Shown: in pieces, positions 35,745 through 47,934 of the stretch
Layout of the letters: every line of letters begins with the position of its first letter
Numbering within the stretch: the stretch's first letter is position 1
Assembly (NCBI RefSeq): GCF_007856155.1
Contig: NZ_CP042266.1
Location: 5,766,001-5,830,000, forward strand
Direction of reading: 5' to 3'
DNA length: 64,000 nt
From: Streptomyces qinzhouensis
GTDB lineage: Bacteria > Actinomycetota > Actinomycetes > Streptomycetales > Streptomycetaceae
The notes under the pieces: generated by a model
The model's input: the letters and a program-made list of their open reading frames with translations, nothing else
Database searches by the model: none
Told to the model about the DNA's origin: nothing
Program-made: the position numbers and the translations under genes

Positions 35745-36689
35745 TCAGGGGAGGTGGCACGCCACGCCCTCCCCCCGCAACCGCGGCAACGGCTCCGCGA
35801 CGCACCGCGCCGCCACGCCCGCCGCCCCCGCGGCCAGCGCCGGGCAGCGCGCGTGGAAGCGGCAGCCCGGCGGGATCCGGGTCGGATCCGGGGGCTCGCC
35901 GGTGAGGACCGTCGGCGGTAGCGGCGATTCCGGGAGCACGGACAGCAGGGCCTTCGTGTACGGGTGGCGCGGAGCGGTGAGCACTGTCTCCACCGGGCCC
36001 GACTCCACCACCCGCCCCAGGTACATCACGGCCACCCGGTCCGCGATGTTCCACGCGAGTCCCAGATCGTGCGTGACGATCAGCGCGGAGAGCCCGAGTT
36101 CGGCTCGGAGTCTCAGCAGCAGGGCGAGGATCTCGCCCCGTACGGAGGCATCGAGGGAGGCCACCGGCTCGTCGGCGACGATCAGCGCCGGTTCGAGGAC
36201 GAGCGCGCCCGCGATGACGACCCGCTGCCGCTGTCCGCCGGACAGTTCGTGCGGATAGCGCAGGAAGAAGCGTTCCGGTGGACGGAGCCCGGCCAGGGAC
36301 AGGGCCCGGGCCACGGCCGCCCGTTCGTCCTCGGGGACCCGGTGCGCCCGGTGCACCCGCAGCCCCTCGGCGACCGCGTCGTACACCGTGTGCCGGGGGT
36401 TGAGGGAGCCCGTGGGGTCCTGGAGGACCAGCTGGGCGCGGCGCCGGTACGCCTTGAGGGCGCGGGGCGAGTAGTCGAGCGGCCGCCCGTCGAAGGAGAC
36501 CGTGCCCGAGGTCGGTGGTACGAGCCCGAGCAGCGCCCGCGCCAGCGTGGTCTTGCCGCAGCCGGATTCGCCGACGAGGGCCACGATCTCGCCCGCGCCG
36601 ACCGTCAGATCGACCCCGTCGACGGCGCGCGCCGCGGGCCCTCCGCGCCGCCCGGGGAAGCTGATGTGCAGATCCTCGGCGCTCAGCAC
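35745..36689 (-). CDS. Oligopeptide-type ABC transporter ATP-binding protein (OppF-like)
   Basis: The 314-residue ATPase has Walker [10 protein letters not shown], the signature LSGGQRQRV, Walker B ALIVADEP and the OppD/F C-terminal domain with CRFHARCP. It energises import together with the second ATPase upstream. The GTG at 36689 overlaps the stop of that gene and follows AGGAAGG. It is the last gene of a five-gene importer operon on the minus strand. Confidence 0.92.
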   Translation of the reverse strand: MLSAEDLHISFPGRRGGPAARAVDGVDLTVGAGEIVALVGESGCGKTTLARALLGLVPPTSGTVSFDGRPLDYSPRALKAYRRRAQLVLQDPTGSLNPRHTVYDAVAEGLRVHRAHRVPEDERAAVARALSLAGLRPPERFFLRYPHELSGGQRQRVVIAGALVLEPALIVADEPVASLDASVRGEILALLLRLRAELGLSALIVTHDLGLAWNIADRVAVMYLGRVVESGPVETVLTAPRHPYTKALLSVLPESPLPPTVLTGEPPDPTRIPPGCRFHARCPALAAGAAGVAARCVAEPLPRLRGEGVACHLP

Positions 36690-37675
36690 AGGGGCCCGCC
36701 TTCCTCGGCAGCCGTCACGACACACGCGACGCGGTGCCTCTCGTCGCCGACCGGGGCGAGTGCGGGTTCCCGGTCGGCGCAGGCCGCCACCGGCACCGGG
36801 CAGCGCGGCCGGAACGCGCAGCCGCCGGGCAGTGCGGCCGGATCGGGCGGATCCCCGGGCAGTCCGCGCGGCGCCCGCCGCGACGCGGGGTCCCCGACCC
36901 GGGGGAACGCCGCGGCCAGCGCCCGCCCGTAAGGATGGCGGGCCCGGGTGTGGACCGCCCGCGCCGGGCCGTCCTCGACGACCCGGCCCGCGTACATCAC
37001 CGCCAGCCGGTCGCAGGTGTCGGCGAGCACCGCCAGATCGTGACTGATCATCACCAGACCGATCCGCTGCTCGGCGACGAGCTGTCCGATCAGCCGCAGG
37101 ATCTGCGCCTGGATCATGACGTCCAGCGCGGTGGTCGGTTCATCGGCGATGATCAGCTGCGGATCGCAGGCCAGTGCCATGGCGATCATCACCCGCTGCC
37201 GCTGTCCGCCGGAGAGTTCGTGCGGATAGGCCCGGGCCCGGTCGGCGGGCAGCCCCACCTGCCGCAGCAGGGTCGCGACGCGTTCCCGGGCCCGCGCCGG
37301 GGTCGTCCGGTGGTGCAGCAGTACGGGTTCGGCGATCTGGTCGCCGATGCGGTGGACCGCGTTCAGGGAGTGCATCGCGCCCTGGAAGACCAGGGACGCG
37401 CCCGCCCACCGCACCGCCCGGAGCCGCCCCCAGCGCATCGTGAGGACATCCTCCCCGTTGAGGAGGACCCGCCCCTCGACCGTCGCGGCCGGGGGCAGCA
37501 GCCGCAGCAGCGCCAGCGCCAGGGTCGACTTCCCGCACCCCGACTCCCCGGCGATGCCGAGCTTCTCGCCCGCCGCCAGGTCGAGGTCGACGCCGCGGAC
37601 GGCGGGGACGGCATCGCTCCCGGAGCCGTAGGTCACTCGCAGATCCCGCACCCGGAGCAGCGGAGTGGTCGTCAT
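36683..37675 (-). CDS. Oligopeptide-type ABC transporter ATP-binding protein (OppD-like)
   Basis: A 330-residue ATPase with GESGCGKST, a Q-loop in [37 protein letters not shown] and a C-terminal CAFRPRCP iron-sulphur-like segment typical of OppD. The ATG at 37675 overlaps the permease stop (ATGA), and the end overlaps the OppF-like gene, so the operon is tightly coupled. Confidence 0.93.
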   Translation of the reverse strand: MTTTPLLRVRDLRVTYGSGSDAVPAVRGVDLDLAAGEKLGIAGESGCGKSTLALALLRLLPPAATVEGRVLLNGEDVLTMRWGRLRAVRWAGASLVFQGAMHSLNAVHRIGDQIAEPVLLHHRTTPARARERVATLLRQVGLPADRARAYPHELSGGQRQRVMIAMALACDPQLIIADEPTTALDVMIQAQILRLIGQLVAEQRIGLVMISHDLAVLADTCDRLAVMYAGRVVEDGPARAVHTRARHPYGRALAAAFPRVGDPASRRAPRGLPGDPPDPAALPGGCAFRPRCPVPVAACADREPALAPVGDERHRVACVVTAAEEGGPLC

Positions 37676-38559
37676 GAGCCGGCCCCCAGTTTGGGGTTGA
37701 GTACGGATTCGACCGCCCGCCCGCAGAGGGTGAACGCGAGTGCGACCGATGCGATCGCCAGTCCGGGCGGGGCCAGATACCACCAGTGCCCGGCGGAGAC
37801 CGCGCCCGCCTCCCGCGCGTCCTGGAGCATGCCGCCCCAGGACACGACGGTCGGATCGCCGAGGCCGAGGAAGGCGAGGGTGGCCTCGGTGAGAATGGCC
37901 GTGGAGATGCCGAGCGTGGTCTGCGCCAGGACCAGCGGCATCACATTGGGCAGCACATGACGGCTCATCACATGCCGGTGGCCGCCGCCGAGCGCCCGGG
38001 CCCGTTCGATGTAGGGCCGGGACTCGACCGCGATGGTCTGGGCCCGTACCAGCCGGGCCGTCGTCGGCCAGCTCGTCACCCCGATCGCCACCACGACCGT
38101 CCAGGCACTGCGCGACATGACCGTCGCCAGCACGATCGCCAGGACCAGCGTCGGCATCACGAGGAACCAGTCGGTGATCCGCATCAGGACGGCCGAGAAC
38201 CGGCCGCCGAAATGCCCGGCGACGACCCCGACGAGGGTGCCGATCGCCACCGACAGGGCCGCCGCCAGCAGACCGACCGTCAGCGAGATCCGGGCTCCCC
38301 ACACCAGCAGTCCCAGCAGGGGCCGGCCGAACTGGTCCGTACCGAGCGGGAACTCGGCGCTCGGCGGCTCCAGCGGCCCGCCGGGTGCCCTGGTGACGCT
38401 CTGTACGTCGTCGCCCGCGAGCAGCGGCGCCGCCAGCGCCGCCAGGGTGATCAGGGCCAGCGCCGCGAGACCGGCGAGCCCGGCCCGGCGGGCCCGGTAG
38501 GCCCGCCAGAAGCGGCCCGCCGACGCCCGGCGGCGCGCCCGCGCCAGAGAGGAGCTCAT
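37672..38559 (-). CDS. Peptide ABC transporter permease (DppC/OppC-like)
   Basis: The 295-residue membrane protein has an N-terminal extension with one span, the LGTDQFGRPLLGLLVWGARISL segment of DppC proteins, and the EAA loop ERARALGGGHRHVMSRHVLPN that contacts the ATPases. ATG 38559 overlaps the stop of the partner permease. It forms the channel with that permease. Confidence 0.92.
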   Translation of the reverse strand: MSSSLARARRRASAGRFWRAYRARRAGLAGLAALALITLAALAAPLLAGDDVQSVTRAPGGPLEPPSAEFPLGTDQFGRPLLGLLVWGARISLTVGLLAAALSVAIGTLVGVVAGHFGGRFSAVLMRITDWFLVMPTLVLAIVLATVMSRSAWTVVVAIGVTSWPTTARLVRAQTIAVESRPYIERARALGGGHRHVMSRHVLPNVMPLVLAQTTLGISTAILTEATLAFLGLGDPTVVSWGGMLQDAREAGAVSAGHWWYLAPPGLAIASVALAFTLCGRAVESVLNPKLGAGS

Positions 38560-39635
38560 CGGGCCACCCGGGGGTCCAGGAACGGATAGAGCAGATCGGC
38601 CAGGAGGTTCATCAGGATCATCGCCCCCGCGAAGACCACGAACAGGCCCTGTACCAGCGGCAGGTCCGGCACGCTCAGCGCCTGGTAGAACAGCCCGCCG
38701 AGCCCCGGCCAGGAGAACACCGTCTCCACCAGGATCGATCCGGCCGCCACATGGCCCAGATTGATGAAGACCATGGTCACCGTCGGCAGCAGCGCGTTCG
38801 GTACGGCGTGCCGGCGCCGGACGACCGCGTCCCGCAGCCCTTTCGCACGGGCCGTCGTCAGATAGTCGCCGCCCATCTCGTCCAGCAGTGAAGCGCGCAT
38901 GACCAGCAGGGTCTGGGCGTATCCGACGGCGACCAGCGTCAGCACCGGCAGCACCATGTGGTGGGCGACATCGAGGACGTACCCGAATCCGCTTGTCCCG
39001 CCGGACTCCATGCCGCCGGTCGGGAACAGCCCCGGGACGGGCCCGGCGCCCACCGAGAACGTCATGATCAGCAGCAGCCCCAGCCAGAACGAGGGCACCG
39101 ACCAGAGCGTCAGCGCCACCCCCGTATGGAGCCGGTCGCCGAGGCGGCCGTGCCGCCAGGCCGAACGGGTGCCCAGCCAGAGCCCGACGGCCGAGTACAG
39201 CACCACGGCGACCCCGGTGAGCAGCAGCGTCGCGGGCAGCTTCGCCGCGATCAGCTCCCCGACGGGCGCCCGGAACTGGTACGAGGTCCCCAGATCGCCG
39301 GTCAGCGCGCCCGCGCAGTACTCCGTGAACTGCCGCCACAGCGGTTCGTCGAGTCCGAACTGCCGCCGCAGGACCGCCAGCTGCTCGGCCGAGGTCGGGG
39401 TGCCGTGCGTCATGGCCTTCACCGGGTCACCGGGCACGATCCGGAACAGGAAGAAGCCGGTCACCAGCACGGCGAGCAGGGAGACCGCCGCCGCGCCCAG
39501 CTTCCCCGCCAGATAGGGCAGATACGCCCGGGCGCGGACCCTGATCCGCTCGCCGCGGGCCGCACCGGCCCGAGCACCCGTCTCCAGGGCGCCCGCGGGC
39601 GTCGTCGCCGAGGGGGAGGTCGAAGGTGAGGTCAT
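38556..39635 (-). CDS. Peptide ABC transporter permease (DppB/OppB-like)
   Basis: A 359-residue permease with a basic, low-complexity start, a first span (LGAAAVSLLAVLVTGFFLFRIVPGDP), several further spans and the EAA loop YLTTARAKGLRDAVVRRRHAVPN. It is the usual partner of the DppC-type gene downstream. It starts three bases after the binding-protein stop. Confidence 0.92.
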   Translation of the reverse strand: MTSPSTSPSATTPAGALETGARAGAARGERIRVRARAYLPYLAGKLGAAAVSLLAVLVTGFFLFRIVPGDPVKAMTHGTPTSAEQLAVLRRQFGLDEPLWRQFTEYCAGALTGDLGTSYQFRAPVGELIAAKLPATLLLTGVAVVLYSAVGLWLGTRSAWRHGRLGDRLHTGVALTLWSVPSFWLGLLLIMTFSVGAGPVPGLFPTGGMESGGTSGFGYVLDVAHHMVLPVLTLVAVGYAQTLLVMRASLLDEMGGDYLTTARAKGLRDAVVRRRHAVPNALLPTVTMVFINLGHVAAGSILVETVFSWPGLGGLFYQALSVPDLPLVQGLFVVFAGAMILMNLLADLLYPFLDPRVAR

Positions 39636-39638
39636 GGG

Positions 39639-41510
39639 CTACTCACGGTCTTCCACGGTCGCGCGGCGCCGCATCACGACGAGTACCGTCAGCACCACCG
39701 CGGGCACCAGGCCCGCGCCGAGGCCGAGCAGCAGTCCTCCGGCGGCGTCGTCGTCCGGGCCGCCGTCCCCGGCCCCGGCGGCCGGTTTCGCCGACCACCA
39801 GCTCCAGTAGCCGTCCTGGCCCCAGATATTGCCCGCGGCTTCGGGCATCGTCGTGATCGACTGGATGTGGTCGGTACGGTACGCCTCGACCGCGTTCGGA
39901 TAGGCGATGACATTCATGAAGCCGGTGTCGTACAGCCGGGACTGAAGCCGTTTCACCAGTTCGGCCCGGGCCGTGGGCTCGTACTCGGCCGCCTGGGCCC
40001 GGTACAGCTCGTCGTAGCGCCGGTCGCAGATGAAATTGTCCGTCGAACCGGTGTCCGCGGGTGTGGCGGGCAGCGCGGCGCAGGTGTGGATGGCGAGCGC
40101 GAAATCGGGGTCGGGGTTGACCGACCAGCCGTCGAAGGCGAGGTCGTAGTCGCCCTTGAGCCAGGGGTCGGAGACATTGTCGAGGCAGTCCACCCGCAGC
40201 CCGATGCCCAGCGCGCCCCACCACTCCTGGAGGTACTTGCCGATCGCCCGGTCGTTGGGGTCGGTGGCATGGCACAGGATGCGGAAGGAGAGCGGTCTGC
40301 CGTTCCTGCCCGTCCGTTTACCGCCGGCGGTCCTGCGGTATCCGGCGCGGTCGAGGAGGGCGGCGGCCCGGGCCGGGTCGTAGCCGATCCGCTGCCCGGC
40401 GGCCGGTTTCCAGTGGTACGAGGTGTAGCGCGGCGGGATGTAGCCCTCGCCTTCCTCGGCATGGCCCCGGAAGACCCTCGTCACCAGCGCGGTGCGGTCG
40501 ACCGCGTGGAAGAGGGCCCTGCGGACGGCCGGGTCCAGCAGTGCCGGATGGCCGCTGCCGAAGGTGTTCCCGTCCCGGGAGCGGGCGCCGGGGTTGGTGG
40601 CCAGGGCGAGGAAGCGGCGGCCGGGGGCGTCGTTGACCCGGATGTTCCGCATGCTCTTGAGGGCGGCGGCCTGGGCGGGGGTCAGGCCCTGGACGAAGGA
40701 GACCTCACCTTTGCGCAGCGCGGCGACGGCGGCGTCCCCGTCCTTGTAGTACTTCAGCAGCAGCTCGTCGAAGTGCGGGGCGCCCTGCCAGAAGTCACGG
40801 TTGGCCCGTAGCCGGAGATGGCGGTCGACCTTGAAGTCGGTGATGACGAACGGACCGCTGCCGACGATCGGGAACTGCCGGTCGTTGGTGAAGGCCGGGA
40901 TGGAGCGGACCTTCTCCCAGATATGGCGGGGGACGATCGGGATGTCGAGGGCGAGCATCGTCGCCTGCGGTCTTTTCAGCTCGACGACCAGGGTCCCCGG
41001 GTCGGGGGCGGTGACTTTGCGGAAGTTGGTGGTGAAGCTGCCGCTCGCGGTCGCCGCGCCCTCGTCCGACATGATCTTGTTGAAGGTCCAGGCTGCGTCG
41101 GCGGCGGTCACCGGCCGGCCGTCGGACCAGCGGGAGTCCCGGCGGATGGTGTAGGTCCAGATCAGTTTGGACGGCGACGAAGTCCAGGAGGTGGCCAGAC
41201 CGGGGGCCGGCCGCCCGTCCTTCACGTCGTAGTTCGTCAGATACTCGTAGGCCAGCCGGTGGATGCTGGTGGAGACGAGCCGCTGGGCGAGGAAGGGGCT
41301 GAGGGAGTCCACGCTCTGCGATACGGCGATCGTCAGGACCTTCTTCTGCCCGCCGCCGTCCGGGTGACCGGCCGCGGCGGCGGGCAGCGGGGGTACGGCG
41401 AGGAGGGTGCCCGCCGCGCCGAGCGCGTACCGGCGTAACCGGCGGTGGGGACGGGGGGCGGGCCCCGGGCCCGGAGGCGTCGGGGGGTGCGACGGGACCG
41501 TGGTGACCAT
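39639..41510 (-). CDS. Extracellular solute-binding protein, family 5, with C-terminal membrane anchor
   Basis: This is the substrate-catching component of the importer. The 623-residue product has a signal segment (LRRYALGAAGTLLAVPPLPAAAA) without a lipobox cysteine, followed by an SBP_bac_5 domain (SPFLAQRLVSTSIHRLAYEYL, VTAADAAWTFNKIMS). Its end carries a hydrophobic span (GLLLGLGAGLVPAVVLTVLVVMRRR). Most actinobacterial binding proteins are lipoproteins; this one seems held by that C-terminal helix. GAGG lies eight bases before the ATG. The ligand is probably a peptide. Confidence 0.9.
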   Translation of the reverse strand: MVTTVPSHPPTPPGPGPAPRPHRRLRRYALGAAGTLLAVPPLPAAAAGHPDGGGQKKVLTIAVSQSVDSLSPFLAQRLVSTSIHRLAYEYLTNYDVKDGRPAPGLATSWTSSPSKLIWTYTIRRDSRWSDGRPVTAADAAWTFNKIMSDEGAATASGSFTTNFRKVTAPDPGTLVVELKRPQATMLALDIPIVPRHIWEKVRSIPAFTNDRQFPIVGSGPFVITDFKVDRHLRLRANRDFWQGAPHFDELLLKYYKDGDAAVAALRKGEVSFVQGLTPAQAAALKSMRNIRVNDAPGRRFLALATNPGARSRDGNTFGSGHPALLDPAVRRALFHAVDRTALVTRVFRGHAEEGEGYIPPRYTSYHWKPAAGQRIGYDPARAAALLDRAGYRRTAGGKRTGRNGRPLSFRILCHATDPNDRAIGKYLQEWWGALGIGLRVDCLDNVSDPWLKGDYDLAFDGWSVNPDPDFALAIHTCAALPATPADTGSTDNFICDRRYDELYRAQAAEYEPTARAELVKRLQSRLYDTGFMNVIAYPNAVEAYRTDHIQSITTMPEAAGNIWGQDGYWSWWSAKPAAGAGDGGPDDDAAGGLLLGLGAGLVPAVVLTVLVVMRRRATVEDRE

Positions 41511-41661
41511 GGCGGTGACCTCGCGTCGGCGCTCGGGGGGAGCGGATGGGCGGTGCGGGGCGGCCGGTGGACGGGTGGGTGAACCCGGCGTTGGTTCATA
41601 CCCCGTCGACGGCCGTCCGTACCTCCGCTGTACCCCTCCTGGGCTGCGGTGGCACAGCGAA

Positions 41662-41689
41662 GGCCCGCGGCGCCGAGACGCCGCGGGCC
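41662..41689. terminator. Hairpin between ABC operon and ParA-like gene
   Basis: GGCCCGCGGCG (41662-41672) pairs perfectly with CGCCGCGGGCC (41679-41689) around a six-base loop. It lies just beyond the stop of the minus-strand ParA-like gene and upstream of the importer operon. No T-run. Confidence 0.7.
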
Positions 41690-41714
41690 CGTATGGGTCC
41701 AGTCCTGTGCCGCC

Positions 41715-44684
<2,970 letters not shown>

Positions 44685-45119
44685 TGTGCCTCCTGGTGTG
44701 GTCGAGCACCGTCAAGTCCCGGTGCGGATGGGCGACCTGTGTCTCCCGGTCGGCCCGGCCGGTGCCGTGACGACGTGGCGTGGTGCTCGTGGGTTCGATC
44801 CGCCACTGTCCTCTACCACCCTAAACGCCAGGGGCGACAGCCCGGCAGCCCCGGCGCCGCGGCCGGACCACCACCCGCCGTCCCGTGCGCCGCAAGGGTT
44901 CCCCGGTGTCCCGGGGAGCTGTGACCGGCGCGGACGAAGACGGTGCGAAACGGCACAACTCGCCTGCGGTCGCGGCTTCGAGGAGGCCGTGGCGAGGTTC
45001 CGTCGAACGACGGACGAACGCCCGGTGAACACCGAAGACCGAACACCGGCCGCACCGGCTGCACCGGTCGTACCCGCCGGTCCACGGCACCGGGCCCGCC
45101 GCCCGACCCCTCGCTCCCG
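44685..45119. other. 435-bp gap between ParA-like gene and bldB
   Basis: No gene is convincing. GTGGGTTCGATCC near 44788 looks like a tRNA T-loop but has no acceptor stem. The gap should contain the leader of the ParA-like gene (TCACTGTGCCTCCTGG just before its start, giving an AGGAGG site) and the bldB 3' end. Confidence 0.6.
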
Positions 45120-45353
45120 TCAGCGGAGGTCGAACTCGCCGTCCCGGGCGCCCAGGACGAACGCCTCCCATTCGGCCGCCGTGTACCGCAGCACCGTGTC
45201 CGGGTCCAGCGACGAGCGCATCGCGACCCCGCCGCCCGGGAGATGGGCGATCTCCACCCGCTCCTCGTCCTCACTCGTACCGGGCGCGCTCTGCCATTCG
45301 ACGCCCGAGATATCGAGTGCGTACAGCTCGTCCTTCTCCTGTGCGCTGCCCAT
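45120..45353 (-). CDS. bldB: Developmental regulator BldB (DUF397 family)
   Basis: The 77-residue product reads MGSAQEKDELYALDISGVEW, then ERVEIAHLPGGGVAMRSSLD and YTAAEWEAFVLGARDGEFDL, the DUF397 layout of BldB. In S. coelicolor bldB is needed for aerial growth and antibiotic production, and it lies among ESX genes as here. The ATG at 45353 is preceded by GAAGGGAAG. The gene is isolated by gaps of more than 300 bp on each side, consistent with its own promoter. Some uncertainty remains because Streptomyces has many DUF397 paralogues. Confidence 0.75.
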   Translation of the reverse strand: MGSAQEKDELYALDISGVEWQSAPGTSEDEERVEIAHLPGGGVAMRSSLDPDTVLRYTAAEWEAFVLGARDGEFDLR

Positions 45354-45673
45354 CGCCACGCTTCCCTTCGTCTGTCCCGGCTTGTCTGTCCCGGCCGGGC
45401 CGGGCGGGACCGCGCGAGGTCCGCGGGTCCGCGTCACTGAAGGGATTTTAGGCTCAACGACGCCCCGCCCCGGGGCGGGTTCCACGGAAGATCCCCACCA
45501 CTTCCGGCCGGGCCCCGTGCCGTACCGCATCCCGGCCGAACGCCCGTGCGGAGCCGTACGAGAGCGTACGAACGCGGGAGTCGGCGCATCGCCGGTCCCG
45601 CCCCTGCTCCGAGGGCCGCCCCCGGCGCCGTACCGCATCCACCCCGGTCGGACCTGCCCCGTACCGCCGCGGT
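45354..45673. other. 320-bp gap upstream of bldB
   Basis: I see no gene. It contains the palindrome CCCGCCCCGGGGCGGG near 45464, possibly a terminator of the eccE-side genes, and a direct repeat of GCCGTACCGCATCC at about 45519 and 45629. The bldB promoter should be in the part nearest 45354. Confidence 0.5.
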
Positions 45674-46381
45674 TCAGTCCATGCGCCGGGCGACGCCCAG
45701 CAGGCCCGTCTCGGCGTCCGTACCGCTCGTCATCACCCAGTTCCGCTCCGCGCCCGCCGACCAGAGCGTGACACCGTCCGCCAGAGTCGGCAACGCACCG
45801 CTCTCCGTCTCCGCGAGGCCCAGGATCCGGCCGATCTGCCCGGCTTCCTGCGGCGACACCCGCTGCACGCCCACCAGCGTCGCCGCCCGCAGCAACCGCG
45901 GTGCCACCGGGCTCAGATACGGCAGCAGCGTCAGCACCGACTGCCAGGGCGCCGACACCACGCGCCCGCGCGGCGGGCGCATCCCGCAGTCCCGGATCAC
46001 CACGACCGGACTGCCGACCGTGGCGCCCATCGGCGGCACCCGGCCCACCTCGTGCAGGGTGATGCAGTCGAGGCCGGCGCCCGCGGCCTGGGCGAGCGTC
46101 GTCCACGCCTGCGGCCGGCCGGTCTCCACGGCGACCCGGGCCCCGGTGCCCGCCGCCCGCAGCGCCAGCACCTGGGCCGTCCACAACCCGCCGATCAGCA
46201 GGACGTCGTACGGGGTCGAACGGTGGAAGCCCACCATCAGCGGACGGCCCTCGGCGTCGTCACCGATGACCACACCGTCGTCACCGACCGGCAGCGACAG
46301 CGCGCCCAGATCCACGGCCGCCATCGTGTGGCCGGGGTGGCGCGGCCCGGCCGGCCGCCGCGGCGACCGCGCGGCCCTCAC
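45674..46381 (-). CDS. Hypothetical protein downstream of eccE
   Basis: A 235-residue protein coupled to eccE by a GTGA overlap (46378-46381). It contains PYDVLLIGGLWTAQVLALRA and GLDCITLHEVGRVPPMG, alternating strands and helices that look like a soluble alpha/beta domain without catalytic motifs I recognise. The position argues for an accessory role with EccE. An internal ATG at 46324 (MAAVDLGALSL) is an alternative start. Confidence 0.7.
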   Translation of the reverse strand: MRAARSPRRPAGPRHPGHTMAAVDLGALSLPVGDDGVVIGDDAEGRPLMVGFHRSTPYDVLLIGGLWTAQVLALRAAGTGARVAVETGRPQAWTTLAQAAGAGLDCITLHEVGRVPPMGATVGSPVVVIRDCGMRPPRGRVVSAPWQSVLTLLPYLSPVAPRLLRAATLVGVQRVSPQEAGQIGRILGLAETESGALPTLADGVTLWSAGAERNWVMTSGTDAETGLLGVARRMD

Positions 46382-47739
46382 CGCGCACCCCCGAGCGGCA
46401 GCGTGGCCAGCGCACCGGGCAACTGCTCACGGTCCAGCCGGACCAGGGAGACCCGGCCCGTGCGGGCGTGCTGCTCCAGCGTCCGCCGTACCCCTATCAG
46501 CTCGGTGTCCGAGCCGCCCGTCACCCGGACATGACCTGCCATCGACAGCGCTCCCCGGTGCCCGCCCCGCCGCAGGGTGAGACTGAACGTCGTGGCGTAC
46601 GCGGGCGCGGCCGTCAGCAGGGCCACCAGCTTGGGCAGCGGCGCCGCCCCCCGGCCCAGTTCGGGCCAGCGGCCCACCGCGTACGTCGTGTGCCAGCGGT
46701 CGTCGCAGCGCCACACCCGGGCGGACTCCGCGGTCCGCTGCTGGGGCACGGCGTCCGGCCGGCTGGCCCGGGCCGCCAGCCGCGGACTGGCACAGGCGGC
46801 CGTGGCCAGGGTGGAGTTCAGCTCCTGCTGGTCCAGGACGACGGCCGAGAACCCGGCGCCGGTCACCCGGCTCGCCACATGGTCCGCGACCCGGACCAGA
46901 CAGCGCTGGGCCCCCTCGACACCACCGCCGCGCGCCTCGACCGCCTCCCGGCAACGCTCCGGATCCAGCTTCACCGCCACCCAGGTCATCCGCAGCGCCG
47001 GGGCGCCGGTCTTCTCCTGGAGCGGGGCGTACGACAGCCGGGCCACCGACTGCTGCGGCAGATGCGGCGCCGGGGCGGACCGCACCTGCTGGACGAGCTG
47101 AACCGACTCGACCACGATGTCGTCGACCTCCAGCGCACCGCCCAGCAGGGCCAACGGCAGCGCCCGGGCACCGAACGCGGGCCGCAGCGCGGCACCGCTC
47201 GCCTCCACCCGGACCACCGCGGTCAGAAAGCCGCCGTCGCCCAGCATCCCGACCGTACGGCGGTTCTTGTCGACATACGGATACGGGCGCAGGCCCGGTA
47301 CGCCCTCGACGACCGGGGCCAGCGAAGGGTCGGTGCCGGCCGCGGCGGGCCCGGCTGTCCCGCGGCGCGAGCGCAGGGCCAGCGCCGTGGTGATCCAGTC
47401 CTGGACCGCCTGGCCGCGGCGGCGCAGAAAGGCGAGGACGACGAGGACCGCGGCGACCGCGGCGGCCGGGACGAGCCAGAGCCCGCCCGCGACCGCGCCG
47501 AGCGCACCGATCACCAGCGCGATTTCCACCAGCACGAGCTGACGCAGTTGCAGCGGGCCGAGCCGCCGGGTCCTTGAGAGCGGACGCAGGGTCGTGGTCG
47601 CGGGCGGGACCGGCGGACCGCCGTGTCCAGGGCCTCCGTCAGGGCGCGAGCCGGATCCGGTCCGCCCCCGGTCGGTGCGCGCGCCCCCCGCACGTCGTCC
47701 GGGCGTCCGCCCATTTCGCGCGCGCGTCGCCGTAGCCAT
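46378..47739 (-). CDS. eccE: Type VII secretion protein EccE
   Basis: EccE is a peripheral subunit of the ESX membrane complex. The 453-residue product has a basic, disordered N-terminus, two adjacent spans (LVLVEIALVIGALGAVAGGLW and AAAVAAVLVVLAFLRRR, about residues 75-115) and a large soluble domain. That domain carries the PEL-type segment RWPELGRGAAPLPKLVALL. The divergent eccB starts 195 bp away. The downstream gene overlaps its stop. Confidence 0.85.
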   Translation of the reverse strand: MATATRARNGRTPGRRAGGARTDRGRTGSGSRPDGGPGHGGPPVPPATTTLRPLSRTRRLGPLQLRQLVLVEIALVIGALGAVAGGLWLVPAAAVAAVLVVLAFLRRRGQAVQDWITTALALRSRRGTAGPAAAGTDPSLAPVVEGVPGLRPYPYVDKNRRTVGMLGDGGFLTAVVRVEASGAALRPAFGARALPLALLGGALEVDDIVVESVQLVQQVRSAPAPHLPQQSVARLSYAPLQEKTGAPALRMTWVAVKLDPERCREAVEARGGGVEGAQRCLVRVADHVASRVTGAGFSAVVLDQQELNSTLATAACASPRLAARASRPDAVPQQRTAESARVWRCDDRWHTTYAVGRWPELGRGAAPLPKLVALLTAAPAYATTFSLTLRRGGHRGALSMAGHVRVTGGSDTELIGVRRTLEQHARTGRVSLVRLDREQLPGALATLPLGGAR

Positions 47740-47934
47740 CGCCGCGATGCCCCCTCGTGTCCGTAATTACCAATTTCCGGTATTTCTGGTGGCCGTTGAC
47801 AGGGCGATCACCCTACCTGAGCGGTAAGTCACGAGCCCCAGCAGGCATAGTAGGGGCCGTACGACGGCGGGCCGATTCGGAGAACGACGACACAGGGCCC
47901 GGCCGCCACGTGGGGGAGAGGGACAAGCGGACAG
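47740..47934. promoter_or_regulatory. Divergent eccE/eccB promoter region
   Basis: The 195-bp gap is AT-richer near eccE (CCGTAATTACCAATTTCCGGTATTTC, 47761 onward) and has a TTGACA hexamer at 47796-47801. No convincing -10 lies at 17-18 bp. Both ESX operons probably start here. Confidence 0.45.

Noticed and set aside
44775..44830. GTGGGTTCGATCC resembling a tRNA T-loop
   Set aside because: The flanks do not form a T-stem, and there is no acceptor stem, D-arm or anticodon arm around it.
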